Notes: generated from the sequence alone by a model not told the origin. Shown: positions 36,663-46,113, numbered from the stretch's first letter. The stretch is DNA of 64,000 nt from Salinimicrobium soli (GCF_048323655.1 NZ_JBLUWW010000002.1:248001-312000), one strand, 5' to 3'. Program-made: numbers and translations.

Positions 36663-37673
36663 ATGTATCAATCAAAAATAGCCGGTTTAGGAAGTTATGT
36701 TCCAGAAAACGTGGTGACTAATGACGATCTTGCAAAGATCATGGACACCAGTGATGAGTGGATACAGGAGAGAACGGGTATTAAAGAACGCCGGCACATA
36801 AAAAAAGGAGATGGTAACTCCACGGCGGTAATGGGAGTGAAGGCTGCAAAGATCGCGATAGAACGCGCCGGGATCACAAAAGATGATATTGACCTTATCG
36901 TTTTTGCCACTTTAAGTCCAGATTATTATTTCCCTGGCGGGGGAGTGCAGGTGCAGGATCTACTAGATATCAATACCTGTCCCGCGCTGGATGTACGAAA
37001 CCAGTGTAGCGGATTTGTCTATGCGCTTTCTGTGGCCGACCAGTATATCAAGACCGGGATGTATAAAAACGTGCTGGTAATAGGTAGTGAAAACCATAGT
37101 GGAGGTCTCGATTTTTCAACCCGTGGAAGAGGGGTTTCAGTAATTTTTGGGGATGGGGCAGGAGCTGCGGTTGTTTCCCGAAGCGATCACAACGGGCAGG
37201 GAATTCTTTCTACACACCTTCATTCTGAAGGTAAACACGCATTGGAACTCTCGCTAAAAGGCCCAAGTACCTTGCACTGGGTACCCGAGATCATTGCCGA
37301 AAATCCGCAGGGAGATGACATACCTTATTATCCATACATGAACGGGCAGTTCGTCTTTAAGAACGCCGTGGTTCGCTTTTCAGAAGTGATCATGGAAGGG
37401 CTGAAGGCTAACGGACTTGAAGTAAAGGATATAGATATGCTCATCCCGCACCAGGCGAATTTGAGGATCTCCCAGTTCATTCAGCAGAAATTTAAGCTGA
37501 GTGATGATCAGGTGTATAACAATATTCAAAAATACGGAAATACCACAGCAGCGTCTATTCCGATTGCTTTGACCGAAGCCTGGGAAGAAGGAAAGGTCAA
37601 AGAAGGAGATACCGTTGTATTGGCAGCTTTTGGTAGTGGATTTACCTGGGCAAGTGCAATCTTAAAATGGTAA
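36663..37673 (+). CDS. fabH: 3-oxoacyl-ACP synthase III family protein (FabH-like)
   Basis: This 336-residue thiolase-fold enzyme condenses an acyl-CoA with malonyl-ACP to start fatty-acid synthesis. The catalytic triad is Cys115 in NQCSGFVYAL, His in LIPHQANLRI, and Asn in KYGNTTAASIP. It is a singleton here, so a specialised role is possible. It is divergent from the peptidase gene, with an A/T-rich leader, and has a terminator downstream. Confidence 0.88.
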   Translation: MYQSKIAGLGSYVPENVVTNDDLAKIMDTSDEWIQERTGIKERRHIKKGDGNSTAVMGVKAAKIAIERAGITKDDIDLIVFATLSPDYYFPGGGVQVQDLLDINTCPALDVRNQCSGFVYALSVADQYIKTGMYKNVLVIGSENHSGGLDFSTRGRGVSVIFGDGAGAAVVSRSDHNGQGILSTHLHSEGKHALELSLKGPSTLHWVPEIIAENPQGDDIPYYPYMNGQFVFKNAVVRFSEVIMEGLKANGLEVKDIDMLIPHQANLRISQFIQQKFKLSDDQVYNNIQKYGNTTAASIPIALTEAWEEGKVKEGDTVVLAAFGSGFTWASAILKW

Positions 37674-37720
37674 AAGCCAAATAATAAAGGGTCTTCAAAA
37701 ATTTAATTTCTGAAGAAATA

Positions 37721-37754
37721 AAAAACCGCAACTTAAAACGTTGCGGTTTTTTTT
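37721..37754 (+). terminator. intrinsic terminator after fabH
   Basis: AAAAACCGCAAC (37721-37732), a 7-nt loop, and GTTGCGGTTTTT are followed by more T residues. The A-run on the left makes it bidirectional, serving the convergent receptor gene as well. Confidence 0.9.
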
Positions 37755-37771
37755 GGCTAATTCAAACAAAT

Positions 37772-40138
37772 TTAAAATAATCCACTACTGTTATTGGTGT
37801 TGTCGTCACGCTGTTTCCTTGAAAGTGCGCGGTTCTTTCCGCCGCCAAACCTGTAGGAAAAGCCAAGGTATACTGTCTGGGAATCTCCTTGGAATTGACC
37901 CCTTTGATCATAAGGAATATCGCTTGTAAACTTAAATTCCTGGGTGTCAAAAATGTCATTAAAGTTAAGACTTAAGGTGGCCTTATCTTCCAGGAAGCTA
38001 TATCGCGCTCCGGCGTTTACAAAGTAAAATTCCTCGGGGCTGATCTGTAACATATCGGTGCTGCTTCTATACATTCCAAATAATTGGAACGTAAGTTTCT
38101 TGGTAACATTAAAGCTTTGGCTCAGCCTTAGACTGTAGGCAGTTGCTTCCACTTCCAGGTATTCTTCTCCTACAACCCCTTTTTCGGTACTACTGTACAA
38201 TTCAAAGCTGGGATTAAGGCTCCACCAGGGAAAAAGTCTGTATCTGCCGCTCAATTCAACCCCATAAGCAGTGTTATCATCCCAGTTCAAATATGTGAGT
38301 AACAAACGGGATGGATCCTCGGGATCTATTAATAATACCTGACTTATTTCATCTTCGATCAATCGGTAGAACACACCTCCCGTAAAGCTCCCTTTTTCAA
38401 AATTGTGAGTGTAATTCAACTCCAGGGAATTGGTGAATTGCGGGTCTAATTCTGGATTACCCACGCCGGTTATTCTTGGAGTGGAAAACTCCCTCACCGG
38501 GTTTACCTGGCTAAGGCCGGGGCGGTCTACGCGTCTGCCATAACTTAACTGCAGCGTCTTCATATCATCTAATTTGTAGGATAGGAAACCTGAAAGATAA
38601 AGGGTGAAATAATCAGTTTCATATATAAGTTCATTATCCAGGATCGCTTCCACCTCATATCTTTCTAGTCGTGCGCCTAATTGGTATGACCATTTGTTCC
38701 AACTCTGCCCAAAAGTGGAGTAGAAGGAGTATATGTTATTGTCATAATCGTAAAGTGCATTATCAAGGCTTGCATTCGTCGTGCGATAATCATTGGAGCT
38801 ACGCCTCAACCTTGCTTCGGCACCCAGTTCCAGTTTTGCAGTTTCTGATAATGGATTTTCGTAGTCCAGGTTGATGGTAGTATTGGTAAACTCTTCTTTT
38901 ACATCATCGCGATACGAATCCAACTCACCGGCACCGGCACCGGAATATTTAAAGCGGGCGATCTCGTCCTCATCAGTTGAACTGTAATCAGCCTCAAAGA
39001 TCAACTTATGACCTTCTGAATTAAAATCGTGGTTGTAAACGAAATTGTAGGTGCGGGTGGTATTGTCGTCATCTAAAGAGAAATCCTGTGTAATATTTCC
39101 GGCTGCAGGGTTGTCAAAAATAATTTTTGCCTGTCCCACAGGTTCTCCCATATAATAGTTCTGGTTGGTGTAAAAGGAAAAAGTATTCTTGTCGTCAAGA
39201 TAAAAATCCATTCCTACCTTAAAGAGATAGGATTTGCCATCATTCACAAACCGCAGTTTTTCAGTGTAGTTGTTGGTGAAGTTCTGGATTGTTCCCAGTT
39301 GTTCCCGCTTTCCTCCGTTAGTTCCAAAATTTCCGAAGAAATTTACCTTTCCGGTTCTGTAGTTCATATCAAGTGATCCTGTATAGCGGGTGTTTTCGCC
39401 AACAGTTACTCCGGTGTTTAAATTTCCGTTGAAACCAATATTGGAGTTCTTGTGGAGAATGATGTTGATGATTCCACTCATACCTTCCGGATTATATTTA
39501 GCTGAAGGGTTGGTGATAAGTTCAATACTTTTTATAGAAGTACTTGGGATCTGCTTGAGAAGCTGGGCAGCAGGAATGTTGGTAGGTTTCCCGTCTACAA
39601 GGATCCTTACATTGTCATTACCACGCATAGAAATATTTCCATCCTGATCAACAGCCAAACTTGGAATATTGTTCATGATCTCACTGGCAGTGGCGCCTGC
39701 CGTGGTAAGGTCTTTTCCCACATTTACCACCTTACGGTCTATGCGTTGTTCAATGGTAGATCTTTCTGCGACAATCTCTACATCGTCCAGTTGAGCTATC
39801 TCAGCTTCCAGGAAGATCTGGCCCAGTTCAAAATCCTTTTTCTTTTCTGAAATAGTTACTTCTTCTGTAAAAGTGCGGTAACCCATGAACTGGATCTGGA
39901 AAGTATAATTTCCTGCAGGTAATTTTTCAAGGGTAAAAGTACCGTCAACGGCGCTTACAGTGCCTTCCACAATAGCACCTGCACTGTCTTTCACTGAAAT
40001 AGTTGCGTAGGGAATAGGTTCGTTAAATTCTTTGTCCATGACTATTCCTGTGACTTTACCCAGGATTACAGGGTCAACAGGATCTTTCCCAAACATGGGT
40101 GCTGTCATTAATAATAAAAGAAAGATTAGTTTTTTCAT
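37772..40138 (-). CDS. TonB-dependent receptor-like outer-membrane beta-barrel protein
   Basis: This 788-residue protein has a signal peptide (MKKLIFLLLLMTAPMFG), an N-terminal carboxypeptidase-regulatory-like domain (about 28-110), a plug domain (GATASEIMNNIPSLAVDQDG), and a long C-terminal barrel of OMP_b-brl_3 type. It lacks the extended form of SusC and has no SusD neighbour, so it is not part of the glycan locus. Ligand is unknown. An odd leftward terminator-like hairpin lies 265 bp upstream of its start. Confidence 0.88.
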   Translation of the reverse strand: MKKLIFLLLLMTAPMFGKDPVDPVILGKVTGIVMDKEFNEPIPYATISVKDSAGAIVEGTVSAVDGTFTLEKLPAGNYTFQIQFMGYRTFTEEVTISEKKKDFELGQIFLEAEIAQLDDVEIVAERSTIEQRIDRKVVNVGKDLTTAGATASEIMNNIPSLAVDQDGNISMRGNDNVRILVDGKPTNIPAAQLLKQIPSTSIKSIELITNPSAKYNPEGMSGIINIILHKNSNIGFNGNLNTGVTVGENTRYTGSLDMNYRTGKVNFFGNFGTNGGKREQLGTIQNFTNNYTEKLRFVNDGKSYLFKVGMDFYLDDKNTFSFYTNQNYYMGEPVGQAKIIFDNPAAGNITQDFSLDDDNTTRTYNFVYNHDFNSEGHKLIFEADYSSTDEDEIARFKYSGAGAGELDSYRDDVKEEFTNTTINLDYENPLSETAKLELGAEARLRRSSNDYRTTNASLDNALYDYDNNIYSFYSTFGQSWNKWSYQLGARLERYEVEAILDNELIYETDYFTLYLSGFLSYKLDDMKTLQLSYGRRVDRPGLSQVNPVREFSTPRITGVGNPELDPQFTNSLELNYTHNFEKGSFTGGVFYRLIEDEISQVLLIDPEDPSRLLLTYLNWDDNTAYGVELSGRYRLFPWWSLNPSFELYSSTEKGVVGEEYLEVEATAYSLRLSQSFNVTKKLTFQLFGMYRSSTDMLQISPEEFYFVNAGARYSFLEDKATLSLNFNDIFDTQEFKFTSDIPYDQRGQFQGDSQTVYLGFSYRFGGGKNRALSRKQRDDNTNNSSGLF

Positions 40139-40402
40139 TGTTGCTCGTTTAAAGATTGATTGATGATTGACTATTGATGATTATTCTGTTATAGATATTA
40201 CTTGGTAAAACATACTACATAGAACAAAGATTTCCCAAAAAATGGACTTCTCTATATTAAAGACGACCATCAAAGCATTTTGTTGCAGTAAATTTCAATT
40301 TTATTTCCGCCTCCTTTAAAACTGTTCACCTAAACCCAGGCTGCGACTGGAAAAACCGCTATTTCCGGTTTATTAAAAAAAGTTTTAGATTTTCATTTTT
40401 TT

Positions 40403-40436
40403 AAAAAAAAGACCCACGCGTTGAAACGTGGGTCTT
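40403..40436 (-). terminator. leftward terminator hairpin upstream of the receptor gene
   Basis: AAGACCCACG and CGTGGGTCTT form a perfect 10-bp stem around an 8-nt loop (40409-40436), followed on the minus strand by a run of eight or more T residues. It ends a leftward transcript that starts to its right, yet no leftward gene lies there. It is therefore either a leader attenuator or the end of a small RNA. Confidence 0.75.
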
Positions 40437-40530
40437 ACACCGGAGCTCTTTTAACACTAACCATCAATGTACTTTAAAGCGCCCCAATGCGGGAAATATT
40501 TCTTATCTTAAAGACTGCAGAGCCGTTGCT
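40403..40530 (-). ncRNA. possible leftward small RNA or attenuated leader
   Basis: The minus strand between about 40530 and 40403 can fold: CGGCTCT with AGAGCTCCG, an inner CTTTAAG/CTTTAAAG helix, and a CCCGCATTGGGG hairpin, ending in a perfect terminator. There is no coding gene on this strand here. A 6S-like RNA or attenuated leader of the receptor gene is possible. Boundaries and promoter are uncertain; no consensus -7 element was found. Confidence 0.35.
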
Positions 40531-40559
40531 TTGTTACACTAACTGAAGAAAATATTTTT

Positions 40560-40922
40560 ATGAGTAAAAAAACCTTAGTACTGGGAGCTACCACCAATCC
40601 TGCCCGCTATGCCTATATAGCTATTAACCGGTTGGTTTCCAATAATATTCCCGTAGTGGGCCTGGGCCTACGAAAGGGAGAGGTAGCAGGTGTAAAAATT
40701 GAAAACGAAAAATTGCCTTTTAAAGATATCCACACGGTCACTCTTTATATTGGGCCTCACAGACAGGATGAGTATTATGAATATATCCTGTCTCTCAAAC
40801 CAAAAAGGGTGATCTTCAATCCGGGTACCGAAAATCCTGAGTTTTACAGAATACTTCAGAAGAACAACATAGAAGTGGAAGTTGCCTGCACCCTGATCTT
40901 ACTTTCTACGCAACAATACTAA
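40560..40922 (+). CDS. CoA-binding domain protein
   Basis: This 120-residue protein has a Rossmann-type CoA-binding domain of the YccU type (KTLVLGATTNPARYAYIAIN, then KRVIFNPGTENPEFYRIL). It is cytoplasmic and the role is unknown. Its last 24 bp overlap the convergent symporter gene's end, so the two genes share no space for a terminator. Confidence 0.82.
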   Translation: MSKKTLVLGATTNPARYAYIAINRLVSNNIPVVGLGLRKGEVAGVKIENEKLPFKDIHTVTLYIGPHRQDEYYEYILSLKPKRVIFNPGTENPEFYRILQKNNIEVEVACTLILLSTQQY

Positions 40923-42338
40923 CCCAAGAAAGGTCAGGAGTCCGTTCAGGATCAGGACAAAGAAACCGAACTCAAAACCGAACCAGGCAAGACTGTTCAC
41001 ACTAATAAGATAAGTTAGTATTGGAGAGGCAATGGCCACTACCGGAACAAGTTTGTCCTTCACCTTCCAGTTGGTAAAGAGTCCGAAACTGTATAAGCCG
41101 AGCAAAGGACCGTACGTGTAGCCAGCAAAAACAAATAGTTTGGCTATCACGCTCTCATCCTTTATCACGTATTTAAAACTGATAATGACCAGGATGAGCA
41201 CTACTGATGTCGCGATGTGGATCTTCTTCCGGATGCTTTCCTGTTTTTCTGCCGGATACCTGTTCTCAATATCCATAATGTCGATACTAAAGGAGGTGGT
41301 AAGTGCTGTCAATGCACTGTCTGCACTACTATACGCCGCTGCGATCAATCCAAGAATAAAGAATACTGCGATTCCCATTCCCATAGTTCCCTGTGTGGCG
41401 ATGACCGGGAAAAGATCATCTTTAGAAGCGTCAATTCCATTCTGACGGGCGTATTCGGTTAAAAGTACTCCAAGGGTTAGGAACAACAGGTTCACAAATA
41501 CAAGGACCACGGTAAACCAGAACATGTTCTTTTGAGCGTCACCAAGGTTGCGGCAGGTAAGGTTCTTCTGCATCATATCCTGGTCCAGCCCGGTCATTAC
41601 AATGGTAATGAATGCTCCTGAAATAAATTGTTTCCAGAAAAAGTCGGCACTTTTAAAATCATCAAAAAAGAACATTTTTGAGAGGCTACTGTTTGAAATA
41701 TGAGAGATGAGGTCTCCGCCTTGAATTCCAAGATCTGTAGAAACATAATAAATACTTACCCCAACCGCGATCAACATACAAAGGGTCTGCAAAGTATCGG
41801 TATATACAATGGTCTTGATCCCCGATCTAAAGGTGTACAGCCAGATGAGGAGAATGGTCATGACCACAGTAGCCCAAAAGGGGATTCCCAGTTGATCAAA
41901 AAGAATTATCTGCAGTACATTCGCTACCAGGAACAACCTGAAACTGGCACCTACAACCCTCGAAAGCAGGAAAAAGGAAGCTCCCGTTTTGTAAGAGTAA
42001 AATCCGAACCGGCTTTCCAGGTAACTGTAAATAGAGGTAAGGTTCATCCGGTAATACAGCGGCAGTAATACCAGCCCTATGACCGCGTAACCTACAACAT
42101 ATCCCAGCACTACCTGCATATAACTGAACTGGCTGGCTTCCACCCATCCGGGGACTGAAATAAAGGTGACCCCGCTGAGGGAGGCTCCAATCATTCCGAA
42201 GGCAACCACATACCATGGCGATTGCCGGTTAGCTTTAAAAAATGTAGCGTTGTCTGCTTTGGTTCCGGTGATCCAGGAAATTCCAATAAGCGCTATAAAA
42301 TAGCTGGCAATCAAAAGAAGGATATAGAGGGGCTGCAT
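40899..42338 (-). CDS. sodium:solute symporter family protein
   Basis: I chose the start at 42338 (MQPLYILLLIASYF), which gives 479 residues; an in-frame upstream start adds only 16 non-conserved residues. About 13 hydrophobic helices and the segments GISWITGTKADNATFF, YLESRFGFYSYKTGAS and GLIAAAYSSADSALTALTTS match the SSF/LeuT-type family (Na+-coupled uptake). Substrate is unknown. It is in the inner membrane. The 3' end overlaps the convergent CoA-binding gene. Confidence 0.88.
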   Translation of the reverse strand: MQPLYILLLIASYFIALIGISWITGTKADNATFFKANRQSPWYVVAFGMIGASLSGVTFISVPGWVEASQFSYMQVVLGYVVGYAVIGLVLLPLYYRMNLTSIYSYLESRFGFYSYKTGASFFLLSRVVGASFRLFLVANVLQIILFDQLGIPFWATVVMTILLIWLYTFRSGIKTIVYTDTLQTLCMLIAVGVSIYYVSTDLGIQGGDLISHISNSSLSKMFFFDDFKSADFFWKQFISGAFITIVMTGLDQDMMQKNLTCRNLGDAQKNMFWFTVVLVFVNLLFLTLGVLLTEYARQNGIDASKDDLFPVIATQGTMGMGIAVFFILGLIAAAYSSADSALTALTTSFSIDIMDIENRYPAEKQESIRKKIHIATSVVLILVIISFKYVIKDESVIAKLFVFAGYTYGPLLGLYSFGLFTNWKVKDKLVPVVAIASPILTYLISVNSLAWFGFEFGFFVLILNGLLTFLGLVLLRRK

Positions 42339-42432
42339 GTAGTAAATTTTTCGGCAGCAAAATACAAATAAAGCCGAAATAGGCACTAGTTGCCGTGTGC
42401 CTTAATTTTATGGCGCTTGTCACAAAAAGCTG

Positions 42433-42440
42433 TAATTTTG
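42433..42440 (+). promoter_or_regulatory. -7 promoter element of recR (leaderless start likely)
   Basis: TAATTTTG fits TAnnTTTG exactly and ends four bases before the recR ATG (42445). A transcript from it would begin at or next to the start codon, so recR mRNA may be leaderless. Confidence 0.5.
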
Positions 42441-42444
42441 ACTT

Positions 42445-43065
42445 ATGGAATTTTCATCAAAATTATTGGAGGAAGCGGTGAATGAAATGTCACAGCTTCC
42501 GGGGATAGGAAGAAGAACAGCCTTACGGCTGGTGCTGCATTTGCTCAAGCAGCCGGAATCACAAACGGTGGCGCTGAGTAAAGCTTTACTCGACTTCAAG
42601 ACCGATGTCAAATTTTGCAAGAACTGTCATAACATCAGCGATACCGATCTTTGTGAAATCTGTGCAAATAAGAGCAGGCAAAGCGAAGTGGTTTGTGTGG
42701 TGGAAGATATCAGGGATGTGATGGCTATTGAGAACACCAGCCAGTATCGCGGACTTTATCATGTACTCGGCGGAAAGATCAATCCGATGGAAGGCGTGGG
42801 TCCATCTCAGCTGAACATAAAATCCCTTATTGAAAAGGTGAAACTGGGAAAAATAGAGGAGATAATTTTCGCGCTGAGCAGTACTTTGGAAGGAGACACC
42901 ACCAACTTTTATATCTATAAACAATTGGAGGGGCTGGAAGTAAAGACCAGTACCATTGCCCGCGGGATCGCGGTGGGTGACGAACTCGAATATGCAGATG
43001 AGGTTACACTTGGGCGCAGTATTACTAACAGGATCCCGTTTGAAAAGTCTCTGAAGAGTCAGTAA
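42445..43065 (+). CDS. recR: recombination mediator protein RecR
   Basis: This 206-residue protein works with RecF/RecO to load RecA at gaps. It has the helix-hairpin-helix LPGIGRRTALRL (about 18-29), a four-Cys zinc site (Cys58, Cys61, Cys70, Cys73), and a TOPRIM domain (VCVVEDIRDVMAIE, then LGGKINPMEGVGP). The -7 element lies almost on the start codon. It is divergent from the symporter gene. Confidence 0.95.
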   Translation: MEFSSKLLEEAVNEMSQLPGIGRRTALRLVLHLLKQPESQTVALSKALLDFKTDVKFCKNCHNISDTDLCEICANKSRQSEVVCVVEDIRDVMAIENTSQYRGLYHVLGGKINPMEGVGPSQLNIKSLIEKVKLGKIEEIIFALSSTLEGDTTNFYIYKQLEGLEVKTSTIARGIAVGDELEYADEVTLGRSITNRIPFEKSLKSQ

Positions 43066-43277
43066 AATCTGGAGTACTTGATATTTGTCAGGGGAAAAAG
43101 CAAAAATTAAACTTCGTTTTAAAGACCTGAAGTTGTAATTTTACTCGGAAAATTTTTTGAAGATCCTTACTTCAGGGGCGGCGAAAATCTTTTCGGAATA
43201 TAAAATTATTATTAAAAAAGCATATTTTTTAGTAATTTCGCATCATACTAAATTTAAAACATCTTCGATTTAAGAAT

Positions 43278-44588
43278 ATGGCAAAATTTGAACTTAAGTT
43301 ACCTAAAATGGGAGAAAGTGTTGCTGAGGCAACAATTACTAATTGGCTTAAAGAAGTGGGGGATACCATTGAAGCCGATGAAGCTGTTCTGGAGATCGCT
43401 ACAGACAAAGTAGACAGTGAAGTGCCGAGTGAAGTTGATGGGGTATTGGTTGAAAAGTTTTTTAACGAAGATGATGTAGTGCAGGTAGGGCAGACCATTG
43501 CTATAATAGAAACAGAAGGAGAAAGCGGTGCTACCGAAGAAGCTTCTCAGGAAGAAGAGATCCCTTCAGAAGATGTGCAGGAAGCTGTGGCAGAAGCAGA
43601 GAAGCGGGTAGAGGAAGCAAAAAGCATCAGCGTACAGGATTTTTCAGACAGCAACCGTTTTTATTCTCCGCTGGTTAAGAATATCGCTAAGGAGGAAGGA
43701 ATTTCCCTTGAAGAGCTAGAACAAATGGAGGGAAGCGGGAAAGATGGAAGAGTCACCAAAAATGACATTTTAGCCTACCTTGAAAGCAGATCTTCAAAAC
43801 CTTCACAGCCCGCACCAAAAGCTCCGGAAAAAGCACAGGCTGCGCCTCAGCCTTCCAAAACACCGGTAAGTGTAAGCGGAGAAGATGAGATCATTGAAAT
43901 GTCCAGAATGGGTAAAATGATCGCTCACCATATGGTGGAGAGCGTTCAAACCTCTGCTCATGTACAGTCATTTATAGAAGTTGACGTTACCAATATCTGG
44001 AACTGGCGTAAAAAGCACAAAGATGCCTTTGAAAAGAGAGAGGGTGAAAAACTCACTTTTACACCTATTTTTATGGAGGCGGTTGCCAAAGCGATCAAAG
44101 ATTTCCCAATGATCAATATTTCTGTGGACGGGGATAAGATCATCAAGAGAAAGAATATCAACCTTGGTATGGCTGCGGCCCTTCCGGACGGTAACCTAAT
44201 TGTTCCGGTGATCAAGAATGCAGACCAGTTGAACCTGGTAGGTATGGCAAAGGCAGTGAACGATCTTGCAAACCGTGCCCGAATGAACAAACTGAAGCCG
44301 GACGATATCCAGGGAGGTACTTATACCGTTACCAACGTGGGTACTTTTGGAAGTATCATGGGTACTCCAATTATCAATCAGCCGCAGGTAGGAATTCTGG
44401 CACTGGGAGCCATTCGTAAAGTACCGGCTGTTATTGAGACTCCCGAAGGTGATTTCATCGGGATCCGTCACAAAATGTTTCTTTCCCACAGCTATGACCA
44501 CAGGGTGGTGAATGGCGCGCTGGGAGGTCAGTTTGTGCAAAGAGTGGCTCAGTATCTTGAGAAGTTTGATAAGAACAGGGATATCTAA
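43278..44588 (+). CDS. 2-oxo acid dehydrogenase E2 component (dihydrolipoamide acyltransferase)
   Basis: This 436-residue protein has one lipoyl domain (about 2-76, lipoyl Lys44 in EIATDKVDSEVP), an Ala/Pro/Glu-rich linker, a peripheral-subunit-binding domain (about 130-170, FYSPLVKNIAKEEGISLEEL), and the CoA-dependent acyltransferase domain. The active-site His408 is in DHRVVNGALGG, where Asn412 stands in the usual Asp position. E1 and E3 genes are not adjacent. The complex could be branched-chain or 2-oxoglutarate/pyruvate type; the sequence does not decide. Confidence 0.88.
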   Translation: MAKFELKLPKMGESVAEATITNWLKEVGDTIEADEAVLEIATDKVDSEVPSEVDGVLVEKFFNEDDVVQVGQTIAIIETEGESGATEEASQEEEIPSEDVQEAVAEAEKRVEEAKSISVQDFSDSNRFYSPLVKNIAKEEGISLEELEQMEGSGKDGRVTKNDILAYLESRSSKPSQPAPKAPEKAQAAPQPSKTPVSVSGEDEIIEMSRMGKMIAHHMVESVQTSAHVQSFIEVDVTNIWNWRKKHKDAFEKREGEKLTFTPIFMEAVAKAIKDFPMINISVDGDKIIKRKNINLGMAAALPDGNLIVPVIKNADQLNLVGMAKAVNDLANRARMNKLKPDDIQGGTYTVTNVGTFGSIMGTPIINQPQVGILALGAIRKVPAVIETPEGDFIGIRHKMFLSHSYDHRVVNGALGGQFVQRVAQYLEKFDKNRDI

Positions 44589-44610
44589 ACGATATCATGA
44601 ATTATAAGTA

Positions 44611-44658
44611 AAAGCCATGATCTGCTCAATAAAGCAGGATTGTGGCTTTGCCTTTTTT
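44611..44658 (+). terminator. intrinsic terminator after the E2 gene
   Basis: AAAGCCATGATCTGCT and AGCAGGATTGTGGCTTT pair with one bulge and G-U pairs, around CAATAA, and GCCTTTTTT follows. Confidence 0.8.
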
Positions 44659-44714
44659 GGGCCTCCGGAAGCCTTTAAAATGTAGTATATTTACCCGGAA
44701 CGGAAATTTAAGTT

Positions 44715-45494
44715 ATGGAGTTGAAACTCACCAAGCCCATTTGTTTTTTTGATCTTGAAGCCACCGGAATGAATGTGGCAAAAGACAGGATCGTAGAGAT
44801 CTCGATCCTCAAGATCTATCCAAATGGCAATAAAGAAAGCCGCACCTGGCTGGTAAATCCTGAAATGACTATCCCAAAAGAAGTGGTGGCCGTTCATAAC
44901 ATCACCAATGAAAAAGTGGCGAATGAGCCCACTTTTAAAGAACTTGCGGGCACTATCTATGAAATGATACGCGGGTGTGATATCGCGGGCTACAATTCAA
45001 ATCGGTATGATATTCCCTTGCTGGCTGAAGAAATGTTGCGGGCCGGGGTTGACTTCGATATGAAGAACATGCTGGCGGTAGACGTGCAAACGATCTTTCA
45101 CAAGATGGAGCAGCGCACGCTGTCTGCAGCTTACCGCTTTTACTGCGGAAAGGAACTCGATGGGGCACACCGGGCAGAGGCAGATACCGAGGCCACCTAT
45201 GAGGTACTGAAATCTCAGCTTGATCGCTATGGGGAAGATCTTCAAAACGATGTAAAGTGGTTATCTGAATTCAGCGCTAGAAAGAACTGTGCAGATTTCG
45301 CCGGATTCATTTCCTATAATAAAAAAGGGCAGGAAGTATTTTCCTTCGGAAAGCACAAGAACAAATGTGTGGAAGATATTCTGGAACAGGAACCGGGTTA
45401 CTTTGGGTGGTTCCAAAATGCCGATTTTCCCTTGTACACTAAAAAAGTACTGACTGCCATAAAACTCAGGAAACTTAATACCAAGCTTAAATAA
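44715..45494 (+). CDS. DnaQ-like 3'-5' exonuclease
   Basis: This 259-residue protein has the DEDDh exonuclease motifs FFDLEATGMN (Asp13, Glu15), YNSNRYDIPLL and HRAEADTEATYEV. A C-terminal part (about 205-255, FSFGKHKNKCVEDILEQEPG) resembles the tail of exodeoxyribonuclease-X-like proteins. It likely trims DNA in repair. It begins a rightward series: exonuclease, FAH-family, Hpt, cinA. Confidence 0.88.
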   Translation: MELKLTKPICFFDLEATGMNVAKDRIVEISILKIYPNGNKESRTWLVNPEMTIPKEVVAVHNITNEKVANEPTFKELAGTIYEMIRGCDIAGYNSNRYDIPLLAEEMLRAGVDFDMKNMLAVDVQTIFHKMEQRTLSAAYRFYCGKELDGAHRAEADTEATYEVLKSQLDRYGEDLQNDVKWLSEFSARKNCADFAGFISYNKKGQEVFSFGKHKNKCVEDILEQEPGYFGWFQNADFPLYTKKVLTAIKLRKLNTKLK

Positions 45495-45498
45495 CGCG

Positions 45499-46113
45499 AT
45501 GAAAATAATCTGTGTGGGCCGCAATTATACCGAACACATTGCCGAGCTCGAAAATGAAAGACCGTCAGATCCTGTTCTTTTTCTGAAACCTGACACCTCA
45601 ATTTTACTTAAGAAGCAGCCGTTCTTTATTCCCGCTTTTTCTAACGATGTACATTACGAAGTTGAATTGCTGGTGAGGATCAACCGCATTGGAAAGCATA
45701 TTCAGAAGAAATTCGCGCATAAGTATTATGATGAGATAGGCCTGGGAATTGATTTTACGGCTCGCGACCTCCAAAATAAGTTAAAAGAGAAAGGATTGCC
45801 ATGGGAAAAAGCCAAGGCTTTTGATGGTGCTGCGGTGATCGGGGAAAAGTGGCTGGACAAGAAGAAATTCGAGAGCGTGGATGCCATTCCTTTTAGCCTT
45901 CAGAAGAATGGAGAAGTGGTGCAAAATGGAAATTCTTCTCACATGCTTTGGAAAATTAACGAATTAATTGAATATATTTCAGAATATTTCACCCTGAAGA
46001 TCGGGGATGTTATCTTTACAGGAACGCCGGCTGGAGTAGGTCCCGTAGCGATAAACGATGAACTCACAGGGTTTATAGAAGATGAGCAAATTTTTTCGAT
46101 AAAGGTAAAATAA
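45499..46113 (+). CDS. fumarylacetoacetate hydrolase (FAH) family protein
   Basis: This 204-residue protein has the FAH metal-binding layout: VHYEVELLV (Glu54 and Glu56), GIDFTARDLQ (Asp85) and the C-terminal FTGTPAGVGP. The family covers hydrolases, isomerases and oxaloacetate decarboxylases; the substrate cannot be read from sequence. The gene starts 4 bp after the exonuclease stop and shares a TAATG overlap with the Hpt gene. Confidence 0.85.
   Translation: MKIICVGRNYTEHIAELENERPSDPVLFLKPDTSILLKKQPFFIPAFSNDVHYEVELLVRINRIGKHIQKKFAHKYYDEIGLGIDFTARDLQNKLKEKGLPWEKAKAFDGAAVIGEKWLDKKKFESVDAIPFSLQKNGEVVQNGNSSHMLWKINELIEYISEYFTLKIGDVIFTGTPAGVGPVAINDELTGFIEDEQIFSIKVK

Noticed and set aside
37772..40138. 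SusC-type importer for the glycan locus
   Set aside because: It is far from the locus, has no SusD neighbour and looks like an OMP_b-brl_3-type barrel.
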